64,000 bases of DNA from Diphasiastrum complanatum (lineage: Eukaryota; Streptophyta; Lycopodiopsida; Lycopodiales; Lycopodiaceae): positions 39,939,063 to 40,003,062 of the forward strand of contig CM055102.1 of NCBI GenBank assembly GCA_029204225.1, read 5' to 3'. Numbering within the stretch: the stretch's first letter is position 1; each line of letters begins with the position of its first letter. Positions 23,401-34,518 of the stretch are shown one piece after another. The notes beneath the pieces are model-generated. The model was given only the letters and a program-made list of their open reading frames with translations, was not told the DNA's origin and ran no database searches. Position numbers and translations under genes: made by a program.

Positions 23401-26400
23401 TTGCCCCTCCACCAGTGCACCCCACCTATGCTGTTGCACCCATCCCTGCCAGTGCATCCCACCCTCCCCATTCCACGTCTACAGCCCATCCACCAGTGCC
23501 CAGCCTGTCGCGTCATCGTCCATTCCCGTCACGGTTGGTGCACCGTGCTGGAGGTCCACCACCTGTTGCCCACCAGGGAGAGCCCTTGTGCAGCAGACCA
23601 TTCGCGGCGCGCATCAGCCGCACATGGACAGAGAGGCCACACAGGCCGTGGCCAGTTTGATTTACGAGCTGAACCTGCCCTTTGCCATCACCGACTCTGA
23701 GCCCTTCAGAAGGGCCTTTCGCCTTGCACAGTCTGTCAGCCCTAGCTGGAGAGTCCCTAGTTCAGAGGTTGTCCGCACACACATGCTGAGGGATAGGGTT
23801 GAGTCCTTGTCTAGAGAGATGGAGCCTCTGCGTCGGCACTGGGCCACTTACGGTTGTAGCATCATGTCTGATGGCTGGACTGATGTCAGGAGGAGGCCGT
23901 TCCTCAACATACTGGTCTCCAGCTGCATGGGCACACAGTTTTTGAGGGCAGTGGATTGCAGTAGGGGGGGGAAGAGTCATATCTGCAGAGTTCATGTTTG
24001 ATGTCATCAGGTCTACCATCCTAGCCATAGGCCCACAACATGTCGTCACGTGGTGGCGGACAATGCCACGAATTGCATTCAGATGGGTGTACTGCTAGAG
24101 GCCGAGTTCTCTCATATTGTTCATACCCCCTGTGCAGCGCACGACATAGACCTTCTGATGGGGGACATTGGAGCACTTCCCTGGGTTAGAGCCATCGTCC
24201 GGGAGGCCCTCTTCCTGGTGACTTTTGTCACCAAAAAGAGGCGTGTTCTTGCCATGTTCCGGGTGTTCAGCCATCTGGACCTCCATAAGCCAGCCCCCAC
24301 ACGCTTTGCATTCGACTTGGTGGTCATCGACCGTTTGATCAGGTGCAGGGCCCAGCTTCTACAGATGGTTGCCAGTGATCTTTGGGGTGCCAGTACGTTT
24401 CCGCGCACTGAGGATGGGGAGCACTTTTCTTCCACGGTGAGGGGAGACCAGTTCTAGAGGGATGCACAGACATTGTCAGGAGTGCTTCGACACTCTACAT
24501 TGTGCTCCGCATGGCTGACAGCGAGGGGTCGACACTTGGACTGGTGTATGAGCTCATGGACCGGATTGGACAGTTCCTGCAGCTGCCCATCTTGCAGCCA
24601 GAGAGGTAAGCGATGACAGAGTTGAAGTTCATATGGGAGACGCGGTGGAACTACTTCCACAGGAGTATTCACAGTGTTGCACACATGCTGCATCCCCTCT
24701 TCCTCTCTCCGACACAGATCGCAGACAGGGAACTCGAGGCCGATTGGCTTCAGTACATTCACAGGGTGGGTCCACACATAGGTTTGGATCCTATCAGGCT
24801 CATGGAGGAGCTCGCTGCATTTCGTTTCTCCATGGGCACGTTCGGTCACCCGGCTGCTCAGGATCCAGAGAGGAGGCAGCTCCCCATTACCTGGTGGACC
24901 ATGTTCGGCAGCACCTATCCATCCATACAGCGTCTTGCATTGTAGGTCCTTTCACAGGTATGCATCTCATCTCATCCTCCCTTGTTGTGTTTCGTTGACG
25001 TTCCACCTGTGCACGTGTGCTGAACCATTTCATTGCACGTACCACAGGACTGCGCTGCCTCCGTGTGTGAGCGTAATTGGAGCACATGGGCACTGATTCA
25101 CACGAGGAGAAGAAACCGGTTGTCAGTGAGTCAGTTGGAGCGGTTGGTGTTCTGTAGCACCAACGCACGTCTCGCCAGGAGACTTCCGACCATTACCAGC
25201 GCATTGCAGGTGATTAGCTATTCTCCCATAGCATGTTGGTTGACTCCTAGTACGTTGGTTCATTTCTTCATAAAGTTGTCTCTCTGACATGCAAATTTTA
25301 AACCTTGCAGACGAAGATATCTGATTTGGAGCGCCATGTTGACTTGCCTACGGACAACACCCATCCCATGCCTGCAGATGACCTGGGCACACAGTTGATG
25401 GCAGAGAGAGAGAGGGAGCTTGCCAAGATGAGAGAGAGAGAGCTTGGGCTTGAGCACAGAGAGCCCCCATTGTATGAGGCAGATGACCCAGTGTCAGAGG
25501 ATGAGCATGATGAGGATGAGCCCATTCGGGTTGTGTTTGCCAGATCAGAGAGGGATGAGGCAGATGATACAGGTGCAGGGCACACGCCACGGGCAGGGGT
25601 CACAGGTGCATCACGTGGCAGAGGTGGGACACATGGCACAGGTTATACTGGCAGACAGGCAGGGCACACAGGGGGGGGCAGTGGCATACCTACCTATGTC
25701 GACATGAGGGAGGGGGCTCTTGATAGAGGGCAAAGTGGTTTAGATGCCGGTCCCACAGATGTTTGGATGCGTGCAGCACAGAGTCATGGCCGTTACTACG
25801 ACAGCACACCAGAGGAGGCACCAGATGACTTTGATTGCACAGATTGGGAGGCCATGCAGGGTCTACAGGGTGCACATGATGAGGCATGGGAGGCCATGCA
25901 GGGTCCTCCAGTGGCAGCACCCACTCCAGATCCTCATCCTTTGGCAGCACCCACTCCACTGGCTCCCCCTTTGGTAGCACCCAGGATGTACCATTATTGG
26001 CCACCGCAGCGCCCCTTTCAGTACATATCGCCGCTGTACTCGTGTAATAGATCCTAACACCACAGTAGGGCAAACACTAACTGATCCACCCAACCTTGCC
26101 TACTCCCTGATATAGAGTAAGCCCCTCCTAGCCCAGTGTGAGGACTGGTAGCATGCTACTGCCAAGTGTCGGCCACGTGGCACTGACGTGGCCGACTGCA
26201 CGTCGGGACCCAACTGGGGGCCCTATCCTGCTGACAGGGTCCCTAGGCTGTGTTAGGCCCGCCATGGCTATGGACCGTGCTGGGGCACACTACTCACACT
26301 GTCTTGCCCTGTTGGTCATGTACGCTGGACACGACCCTGACTGTGGTATCTGACCTATCTGTGTTCTCTAGGGTTCGGCACTGGTTACGAGCTCGTAACA

Positions 26401-29400
26401 CTCCCTCCCCCTTAAGAACCGTCTTGGTCCTCTAAGACAAAGTCTGGAAAAATCTTGCGAAGGACGCTGCCTCTTTCCCAAGTGGCATTCTCAACAGGCT
26501 GATCATTCCACTTAACCAGATATTCTCGGTATAGAGTATGACGAGTCTGCGTCTCTCTACTATCAAGAATTTCCTCTGGTTCATGTGGAGGTTGTTGAGG
26601 ATCCAATGGGAGAACTAGAACACTGTCCCCTACCAGATTATCTGATCTGGTTAAGGCTTTTCGTAACTGACTTACATGAAAAACTGGAAAAACCTTACTG
26701 CTGTGTGGGAGTTCTAGTTCATAGGTGACCTCGCCTAGTCTCCTACTGATGGTAAAGGGACCACAATACCTTGGAGACAACTTAGCACACACTCCTGATT
26801 TGAGGGTTTTAGAGTCAACTGGGACTCTCAAGTAGACTTTCTCACCAGTGGAGAACTGCACATCCCGTCTGTGTGGATCTGCATAATGCCTGGCTCGATC
26901 CTGGGATTGTCTAATGCTACGCTTAGCATGTTCTATCATCTGGTTTAGGTCTTCTAAAAAGTTTCTGGCTGCTTCAACTTTTTCTTGTTTAAACCCTACA
27001 GCTGTGGGTGAGCGTGGCTGAAAACCGTACATCAGCATAAATGGGCTGTATCCCGTAGCTGAATGTTTGGTACTGTTGTAAGCAAACTCTAATATTGAGA
27101 GATACTCCTCCCAATTAGTCTGCCTCTTGCTGACGTATGCACGAAGCATATCCTCCAGCACTTGATTTACCCTTTCTGTTTGACCGTCCGTCTGTGGATG
27201 GTCAGTGGTACTCATATTAAGTTTAGTATGGAGATGATGGAATACTGCCTTCCAAAAATTTCCAGTAAACTTACTGTCCCGGTCGCTGACTATGCCGGAA
27301 GGTAGACCGTACAATTTAAATAGCCCGTCTACAAACAACCTCGCTAACTCTGGAGCTCTAACGGTTGTTTTGGTCGGAATAAAATGAGCCATTTTGGTCA
27401 GACGGTCAACTGTGACCCATATAGCGTCATTACCCTTTTGGGTTTTAGGCAGGCCTACTATAAAATCCATGGAGATACTCTCCCATTTACCAGCTGGTAT
27501 TTCTAAGGGATGCAACAACCCTCTTGCCTTTAAACGCTCTGCTTTATTTACTTGACATTTCTGGCAACTGGTTACATACTGGTGGACGTCCTTTTTCATA
27601 CTGGGCCAGAAAAATTGCCTACGAAGAAGCTCATAGGTCTTCTGTATGCCTGGGTGTCCCGCGCTAGGATTGTCATGACATTCATATAGGACCTGCTGCC
27701 TATAATCCTCTGAATTGGGGACACATACTCTATCTCTATAGAGCAAGTACTCATCCTGAATGGAATACTGTTTCCATTTGAATCCTTGAGTCAACTGACC
27801 CTCAACCACTGGGGTTTGCTTGGGTAATACAGGCTCAGAATCCTCAACGTCATCTGACGACGTATACTCGGACTCATCATCATCCTCAACGGAAGCTGCC
27901 GTATTCTTGGATGAACTGGCACCAGCCCCGGGAACTGGTTCTGGAGTCTGTAACTGTCTGTTCTGGACTGAGTTCCAGATAATAGAGAAGAATGCATCAT
28001 GCTGGCATTTCCCTCTCAAGGACTCGAGTAACTCATTACGAATCTGAGTAAAACTCAGCTCGTTTATCATAGGCATTCTGCTAAGGGCATCTGCTACTGT
28101 ATTGAATTTTCCACGCCTATATCTGATAGACATGTCAAACTCTTGCATCAACTCTGCCCAACGAGCTTTCCGACCTCTAAGCTCAGGTTGATTGCAAAGG
28201 TATCTGAGACTCTCATGGTCTGTCAGGACCTCAAAGTTGGCACCATACAAATAATGCCTCCAAGTCTTAAGGGCATGGACTATAGAAAAGAGTTCCTTTT
28301 CATAGGCACTATACCTAGTCTGTGCTGGCTCGAGTTTTTTACTCTCGAACACAACTGGTCGTCCACCCTGAGTTAGCACAGCACCTACTGCAAAGTCGCT
28401 AGCATATGTTTCGACCACAAATGGCTGATTGGGGTCGACGACTTTTAAGACTGGTGCTGTAGCTAAGGCTGTTTTGAGAGCATCAAAGCTCTCCTGTTGT
28501 GCAGACTCCCAAATGAACTCCTTTCCCTTCCCCTTAAGAAGATTTGTCATAGGGACTGCTATCTGAGCATATTCCTTGACAAATCGTCTGTAATATCCCG
28601 CGAGACCAAGAAAGATTTGAAGTTCCAAAATATTCTGAGGTCTCAGCCAACTGAGTATGGCTTTAACCTTATTTGGGTCCATCTTAATCCCATCTGAAGA
28701 GATAATGTGACCCAAATATGCTACTTCTTCAACGAAGAATTCACACTTGGATTGTTTAGCATAAAGCTTATGCTTTCTGAGCAGTCGAAACACCTTTCTG
28801 AGGTGTTTTAGATGCTCCTTCCTCGTTTTGCTGTAGACGAGGATGTCATCTAAAAATACGACCACAAACTTACCCAAGTATGGTCTGAGGACACTGTTCA
28901 TCAAGGTCATAAAAGTAGCTGGAGCATTTGTGAGCCCAAATGGCATCACCTTAAACTCATAATGACCGTGACGAGTCCTAAAGGCTGTTTTTGAGACATC
29001 TTCTGATTTTATACGGACTTGATGATATCCCGATCTAAGGTCTATTTTACTGAAAAACTTAGCCCCGTCGAGTTGATCAAACAACTCGTCTGCCCGAGGC
29101 ATAGGGTATTTATTCTTAATTGTGACTTTATTGAGGGCTCTGTAATCTACGCAAAGACGCATAGACCCCTCTTTCTTTTTCACCAATAAGACTGGTGAGG
29201 CCCATGGTGAACTACTGGTCTGAATTTGGCCTTTCCCAAGATAGTCTGTTAACTGCCTAGTTATTTCTTCATCCTCTGTTCGGCTGACCCGATACGGAGG
29301 TTTAGAAACAGGTGCTGTACCTGGTACTAGGTTTATTACATGATCTACCTCTCTGCTAGGTGGTAAACCATGTGGCAAATCTTCAGGAAAAACATCTTTA

Positions 29401-32400
29401 AATTTAGACAATAAAGTTTCTAATTTACTGATTTTCTGCTGAATAGAACTGGAAATAGAAACTTCAGGAATAAACTGAAAGTCACATAAGAATACCTGAT
29501 GGTCTTCGTCTCCGATTAGCTGACAGAGCTCTGAACTGCAGACCATAGGGCTGTTGGGAACATCATGCTCCCCATGCAACTGGATCTCTCGGCCTTTATA
29601 CTGAAAGCTGAGGGTGTTCTCCTGATAGTTTCTGTGGAGGGAAGGTCCTAAACTGTAGAGCCAATCTCTCCCGAGAACAATGTCTGTTCGATCCAGGTGC
29701 ATTATCTGAAAGTTTATTTGATCTTGGTACCCCTGAATACCAAGATTTAACTTACTTACCATAGTTTCCCATATTTTTTTATCTTCACCCTTAGCTAATG
29801 AAACTATGTACCTATGCTGACTAGGTACTTCTGGTAGTTTAAGCTTTTTAACCAGGGTGTGGTTGATGAAATTATGGGTTGCCCCATCATCAACCATGAC
29901 TCTTACTGACTGGTTACCAACTTTCCCATGCATACGTACTAGGTCATGCGGCCCAAAGCTGAAGGGTCTCGCTAGCATTGCAGAGGTCAGCTGGCAACAG
30001 TGTTCATGATCTTCATGATACACTTTGATCTCGGAAGCTGCCGAGTCACTGGGGAAACATACAGTCTGAACAAGATGAACTTGTTTTTTATCTTTTTTAG
30101 TGAAAGGCCCCTTGGGACACTGTCTGACTGTGTGTCCCTTGCCCATACACACAAAGCACAAACGTTCTTGTTTGGCTTTCTCAAAATCATCTGGTTTTAA
30201 GGGCTGTATGTGTGAAGGGCGTTTCTGAGGAGCTTCACCTTTAAATTTATCTTCTTTCTTTCTTTTTAAAAATTTCTTTTTAAATTGAAAGTCTTTCTGA
30301 GGAAGCTGCTCAGAAAGTGGTTGCTGTCTCGCTCTCTTCCTACCCACTGAATCATCATAGATTTGAGCATATCTGAGAGCTTGCTCAAGGGTAGTAGGCG
30401 AGTTTCTCTGGACCTCTACTTTATATTCATCTTTGAGGCCACGGACAAATCCCCTGATTTTTTGATAGTCATCCATATTTTTAATCTTTAAAATTGCCTC
30501 TCGATACTGCGAGATATATTGGATGAGGGACTTGTCCATTACTGTTCTTTCCCAGGCTTCCCAGGCTCTATCAAGTTCATTCTCTGGTAGAAATTCTCTT
30601 AGGAAAGCTTCTTCAAAAGCTTTCCATGACCGGGGAGTCTGCCCAGTCTCCTGGAGATTTAACCACCACTTATAGGCCATAGGCCCTAAAGAAAGACTGG
30701 CCTCAATTGCTTGCAAATGGTCAGGGGTCTGTTTAAGAGCATGAATGTTCTTCCATTTGCTGAGGAAGGTTTGTAGAATATCTGCATTTCTATCCTTCTC
30801 TTCCCCATTAAAAGTAGGAGGCTTTAAATCTTTAAAAACACTGGGGTGAGACCGTAAAGTCTCACCCGAAACTGATGGAAGTGGAGAAGGGGATAACTGA
30901 GAAGTGGAGGGAAGGCTTCCTTTCGCGGAGCTCAAAATCAAGTTTTTGAGTTCAGCGAACGAGTCGTCCACACTGGACTTGAAATTGGCTAATGCCAGCT
31001 TCAGTTCATCCACTTCTGTTACCAATTGGAGGAACTGCTCCTTGGTAACCAGTTCGTCGAGTTCTTCGGCGAACTGTTCCTGTTCTTCTACTTCCATGGG
31101 TTCCTTCCCTTTTCTGTAAGCCAAGGCTTCTGTTTCAAGTTCGTCGAAGCCTCTCTCCTGGGGTTGATCAGGTCCCTGAGGAGTGGTCATCTTCGAAACT
31201 GAAAGAGAGCTACCTTAACTTCTGAAGGAAAAAAGTCTAAAAGACTAATTTACAACTGTACAAGGGAAAGGAAAGATGACTTAGCTGTTTCTGAGGACTG
31301 TACTTCCAAAGAGATTATGAAGAGGAACCCTTTCAGCTCCTTTCCCCAAGATTTCAGACCTGTTGTCCCGGAAAATGCCAGTTTGAAGCTTCAAAACGGT
31401 GCCAAATTTCCCGGTTCTTGAGTTGAGTAGCTGACTAATCTGATTTGAGGTGTGGGGCTCTAACAAACCGAGTAAAAACCGGAAGTTTACAAAAAGAAAT
31501 CCGGAATTTTTGAAGTCCCTGCCCTCGCTGGTTGGTCAGCAACCTGTCTGCCAATTTACAGCTCTGAAATCACCTTGATTCTCTGATTTACTCTCAGCCT
31601 GTAGGTCGCTGGTCTGTAGCAAGCAAGTCTGAAACTCAGACTCCTGAAAAACTTCTGAAAAACAGGGTTAAATTCTGAGATTTCTACCCTACTGTCCAGC
31701 GCTGGCCCTGCTACAATATTTCAGATCAGAACTCCTTCTAATCTACTCAGAACTTCATACGAAACTCAGATTTGAGGGCTGACTATACAGCGATGGACCT
31801 GCTCTTCCCTTCCTCTTGAATTTCCGCTCAGATCATAGTGATCTACACTCGAAAATCAGAGAGGGAAACTGATTTTTCAGCGCTGAAGCTATTGTAAAAG
31901 ATATGCTTCCAAACTACTGAGAAATCCAGCAAATTGGAGGATTAGAAAGCTGATCCTACAGCGATTTTCCTCCTCTATTCTTTTCTGAGAATCTCCCAGA
32001 TCTTTCCTATCTTCTGATAGCTTTCTCTACTGTTGCTCCTGAACTCCCTAGGATGGAGATGGCTCTGATACCAGTGTAATAGATCCTAACACCACAGTAG
32101 GGCAAACACTAACTGATCCACCCAACCTTGCCTACTCCCTGATATAGAGTAAGCCCCTCCTAGCCCAGTGTGAGGACTGGTAGCATGCTACTGCCAAGTG
32201 TCGGCCACGTGGCACTGACGTGGCCGACTGCACGTCGGGACCCAACTGGGGGCCCTATCCTGCTGACAGGGTCCCTAGGCTGTGTTAGGCCCGCCATGGC
32301 TATGGACCGTGCTGGGGCACACTACTCACACTGTCTTGCCCTGTTGGTCATGTACGCTGGACACGACCCTGACTGTGGTATCTGACCTATCTGTGTTCTC

Positions 32401-34478
32401 TAGGGTTCGGCACTGGTTACGAGCTCGTAACAACTCGCCTCCTGCACAGCCAGTTCCTCCATCTGCAGCAGCCCCACGGGCACGCACTCCACGAGCTCAT
32501 CCTCCTCGCTCAGGTACACATGGAGTTCCCTCTTTTGCTTCCCTATCCTAGCCGGCCTCAGCTTGGGCCCAGCCTAGCCAGCCAGGTGATTTGCATGGGG
32601 GTGACGAAGCATTGACAGCTCCTCTTGTCCGCAAGGGACCAGATGGCCCAAGGGTGCACCGAACAAGAAAGGCAAGGCACAGAAACCGCCAGGGAGGAGA
32701 GGACGACCACGCAGGGCTCCAGGTACAGGTAGAGGTGCAGTATCACAGCCAGTTGGAGCAGGTGTTGTTGGTTTGGCCTGCTTGGTGGCTGATGCGGAGG
32801 CTGATTGGGAGGATGAGGATGACGAGTCTTCCCCCTCGGATACACAGCCCATGCCAGTTCCAGACAGGCAGAGATATCGGATGCGACAGTCAGCTCGGGG
32901 CCCTGAGTTGTCTCCAGAGCATTCGTCTGAGTCAGAGCCAGAGCATTGATTGTGGCTCTGTTGTTTTAGTTTCAGTAGTTTGTTTCTAGCAGACGGTCTA
33001 CCATTGTACTCAGATGATTTTTCACATTATATACAGTGTTTGGCCTACATTATTTGCTGCACATTGTGCGTATGTCGCTCTGTACATGTGATGCTGTATT
33101 TTCAATTTTATGTCGAATTCTATGTGCGTGTGTGAATCCTTTTTTCATTTAATTTCGTTTGAAGTGAATGCTAGCTTCACATATATGCACCTACATCACA
33201 ACAATCACCCCTACACCCCAAACGACATTTCATAAACACATGTAATACATCTGCATTTAAAAAAATTACAGAGATTGCATCTTACATGACCAGGCTCGCG
33301 TTGCACAAAAAACAACTATGTATATATTCAACCGTTGTATCAAGATAACATCACATATATTGTGACTATTTTAAGCAGCCATCTAGTTATTTGCTGCACC
33401 ATAAACTGCCGAAAACTACATAGCAACAATCCGCCACATACGGTTGGAGCTTATCTATTCTAAACATCCCTCACTGATCCTCCACCGACTCCTCGCCCTC
33501 GTCCGGTGCATTGTTTTGTCGCTCTTGCTCTGCCTCCCGGTTAGCCCGAGCTGCCTCCTGGTTAGCCCGACGTCTGGCCGCCCTTTCCCTGACCATGATG
33601 AGCTGCCGTCGTGTGAAATTCATTCCGATCTGCTCATCCAGATCCAGCTCGACAGCGGGGACAGGATCCACAGCCGGGGCGGGTGGCTCCGGTTCCGGAT
33701 TTCTCTGCCGAGTCTGTCGCAGCATCTCTCGGATATCTGCCTCTTGCTTTCGATGTCTCTCGTTGTGCCTTCGGATATCTTCCTCAAGCTTCCTCTTGGC
33801 TTCGCCCTCGGCCTTCGGTGGTATGCGCTCTGCCATCTCGATCGACCTTCTCACAGCACCCTGGTCCTTGAACACCCTCTCACAGCACCCTGTCTCTCAA
33901 ACAGCCTGTTCTCACAGCCTGTCACCGGCTCTCGCTTGCTCTCTCACTGTCTATCACTAGCTCTCTCACAGCCTCTGAAAATGCCGACCACAATAGCATT
34001 GTGATTTCCTATTTATCCCCACAGCCTGATCGGCCATGTGGATCCCCATCATTCATCCATGTGCCTCTGTACCTGCCCCCATGTGATGCTCCCCCCCTGT
34101 GTTGGTCCGCCATTGGCCCCATGGTCTGCTCACCCACAGTGCCCATGTGCCTCTGTACCTGCCCCCATGTGATGCTCCCCCCCTTGTGTTGGTCTCCCAT
34201 TGGCCCCATGGTCTGCTCACGCACAGTGCCCATGTGCCACTGCACCAGTCCCCTGCACCATGTACTGCACCCTCTTTTTTTACACCCAATACCCCTTTTT
34301 TTTTTCTCCATTTTTTGTCCTTTTTTGGTAAGTAATAGGCAAAAAAAAATTATTAAATATATTAAAAAATAAAAAAAATATTAAAAATGATACCGCACTG
34401 GTATCGCGGATCCCAGGGCGGTATCGTACCAGCGGTACCACTGATATGGTACCGGCGGTACCATACCAGAGGGTACTA

Positions 34479-34518
<40 letters not shown>

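Larger units (their letters stand above)
26043..32432 (-). mobile_element. gypsy1: complete chromodomain-type Ty3/gypsy retrotransposon
   Basis: It is 6,390 bp, with LTRs of 358 bp at each end that look identical, a 5-bp target duplication ACTCG, a tRNA-Met primer site, a polypurine tract and one uninterrupted 1,592-codon gag-pol frame. A C-terminal chromodomain places it among chromoviruses. Identical LTRs mean the insertion is recent. It sits in exon 4 of hAT copy A, so it is younger than that element. Confidence 0.93.
22496..32949 (+). pseudogene. hAT transposase, copy A (interrupted by gypsy1, frameshifted)
   Basis: The start ATG 22496 gives a BED-type zinc finger (CRYC...H...APC), then a Pro-rich linker, a DUF659-like catalytic part ('SDGWTD' near 23870, then the region equivalent to 'TDNAT' near 24060), the Cys/His block ('CAAHDIDLL') and the hAT dimerisation part ('CERNWSTW' near 25070). 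The C-terminal extension is split by gypsy1 at 26043 and resumes at 32433. Lesions: an extra base near 22884, a 4-base loss near 23490, an extra base near 23970, a stop replacing Trp near 24456 and loss of most of intron 1. Transposases of this type cut and paste their own element in the nucleus. Confidence 0.75.
22101..34481 (+). mobile_element. hAT-family transposon copy A (both ends present, gypsy1 nested inside)
   Basis: The left end TCATAGGTCCCGCGG and the right end ...GGGTACTATGA (reverse complement TCATAGTACCC) enclose a four-exon transposase pseudogene (22496-32949), an antisense ORF (33471-33875) and GC-rich subterminal arrays of GGTACCGCGGTACC-type words at both ends (22106-22180 and 34396-34475). 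Without the nested 6.39-kb gypsy element the copy is about 6.0 kb. The right end abuts a (TA)n run shared with copy B. Confidence 0.7.

Noticed and set aside
22785-23516. Long ORFs opposite the hAT linker
   Set aside because: Shadows of the GC- and Pro-rich transposase coding strand.
24601-24620. Loss of transposase intron 1 in hAT copy A as evidence of reverse-transcribed mRNA
   Set aside because: The donor bases GTAAGC are still present and create a stop, so this is an imprecise deletion, not a clean splice product; the other introns remain.
26138-26353. 71-codon ORF present in several gypsy LTRs
   Set aside because: Same non-coding LTR sequence each time; no protein motifs and no reason to be translated.
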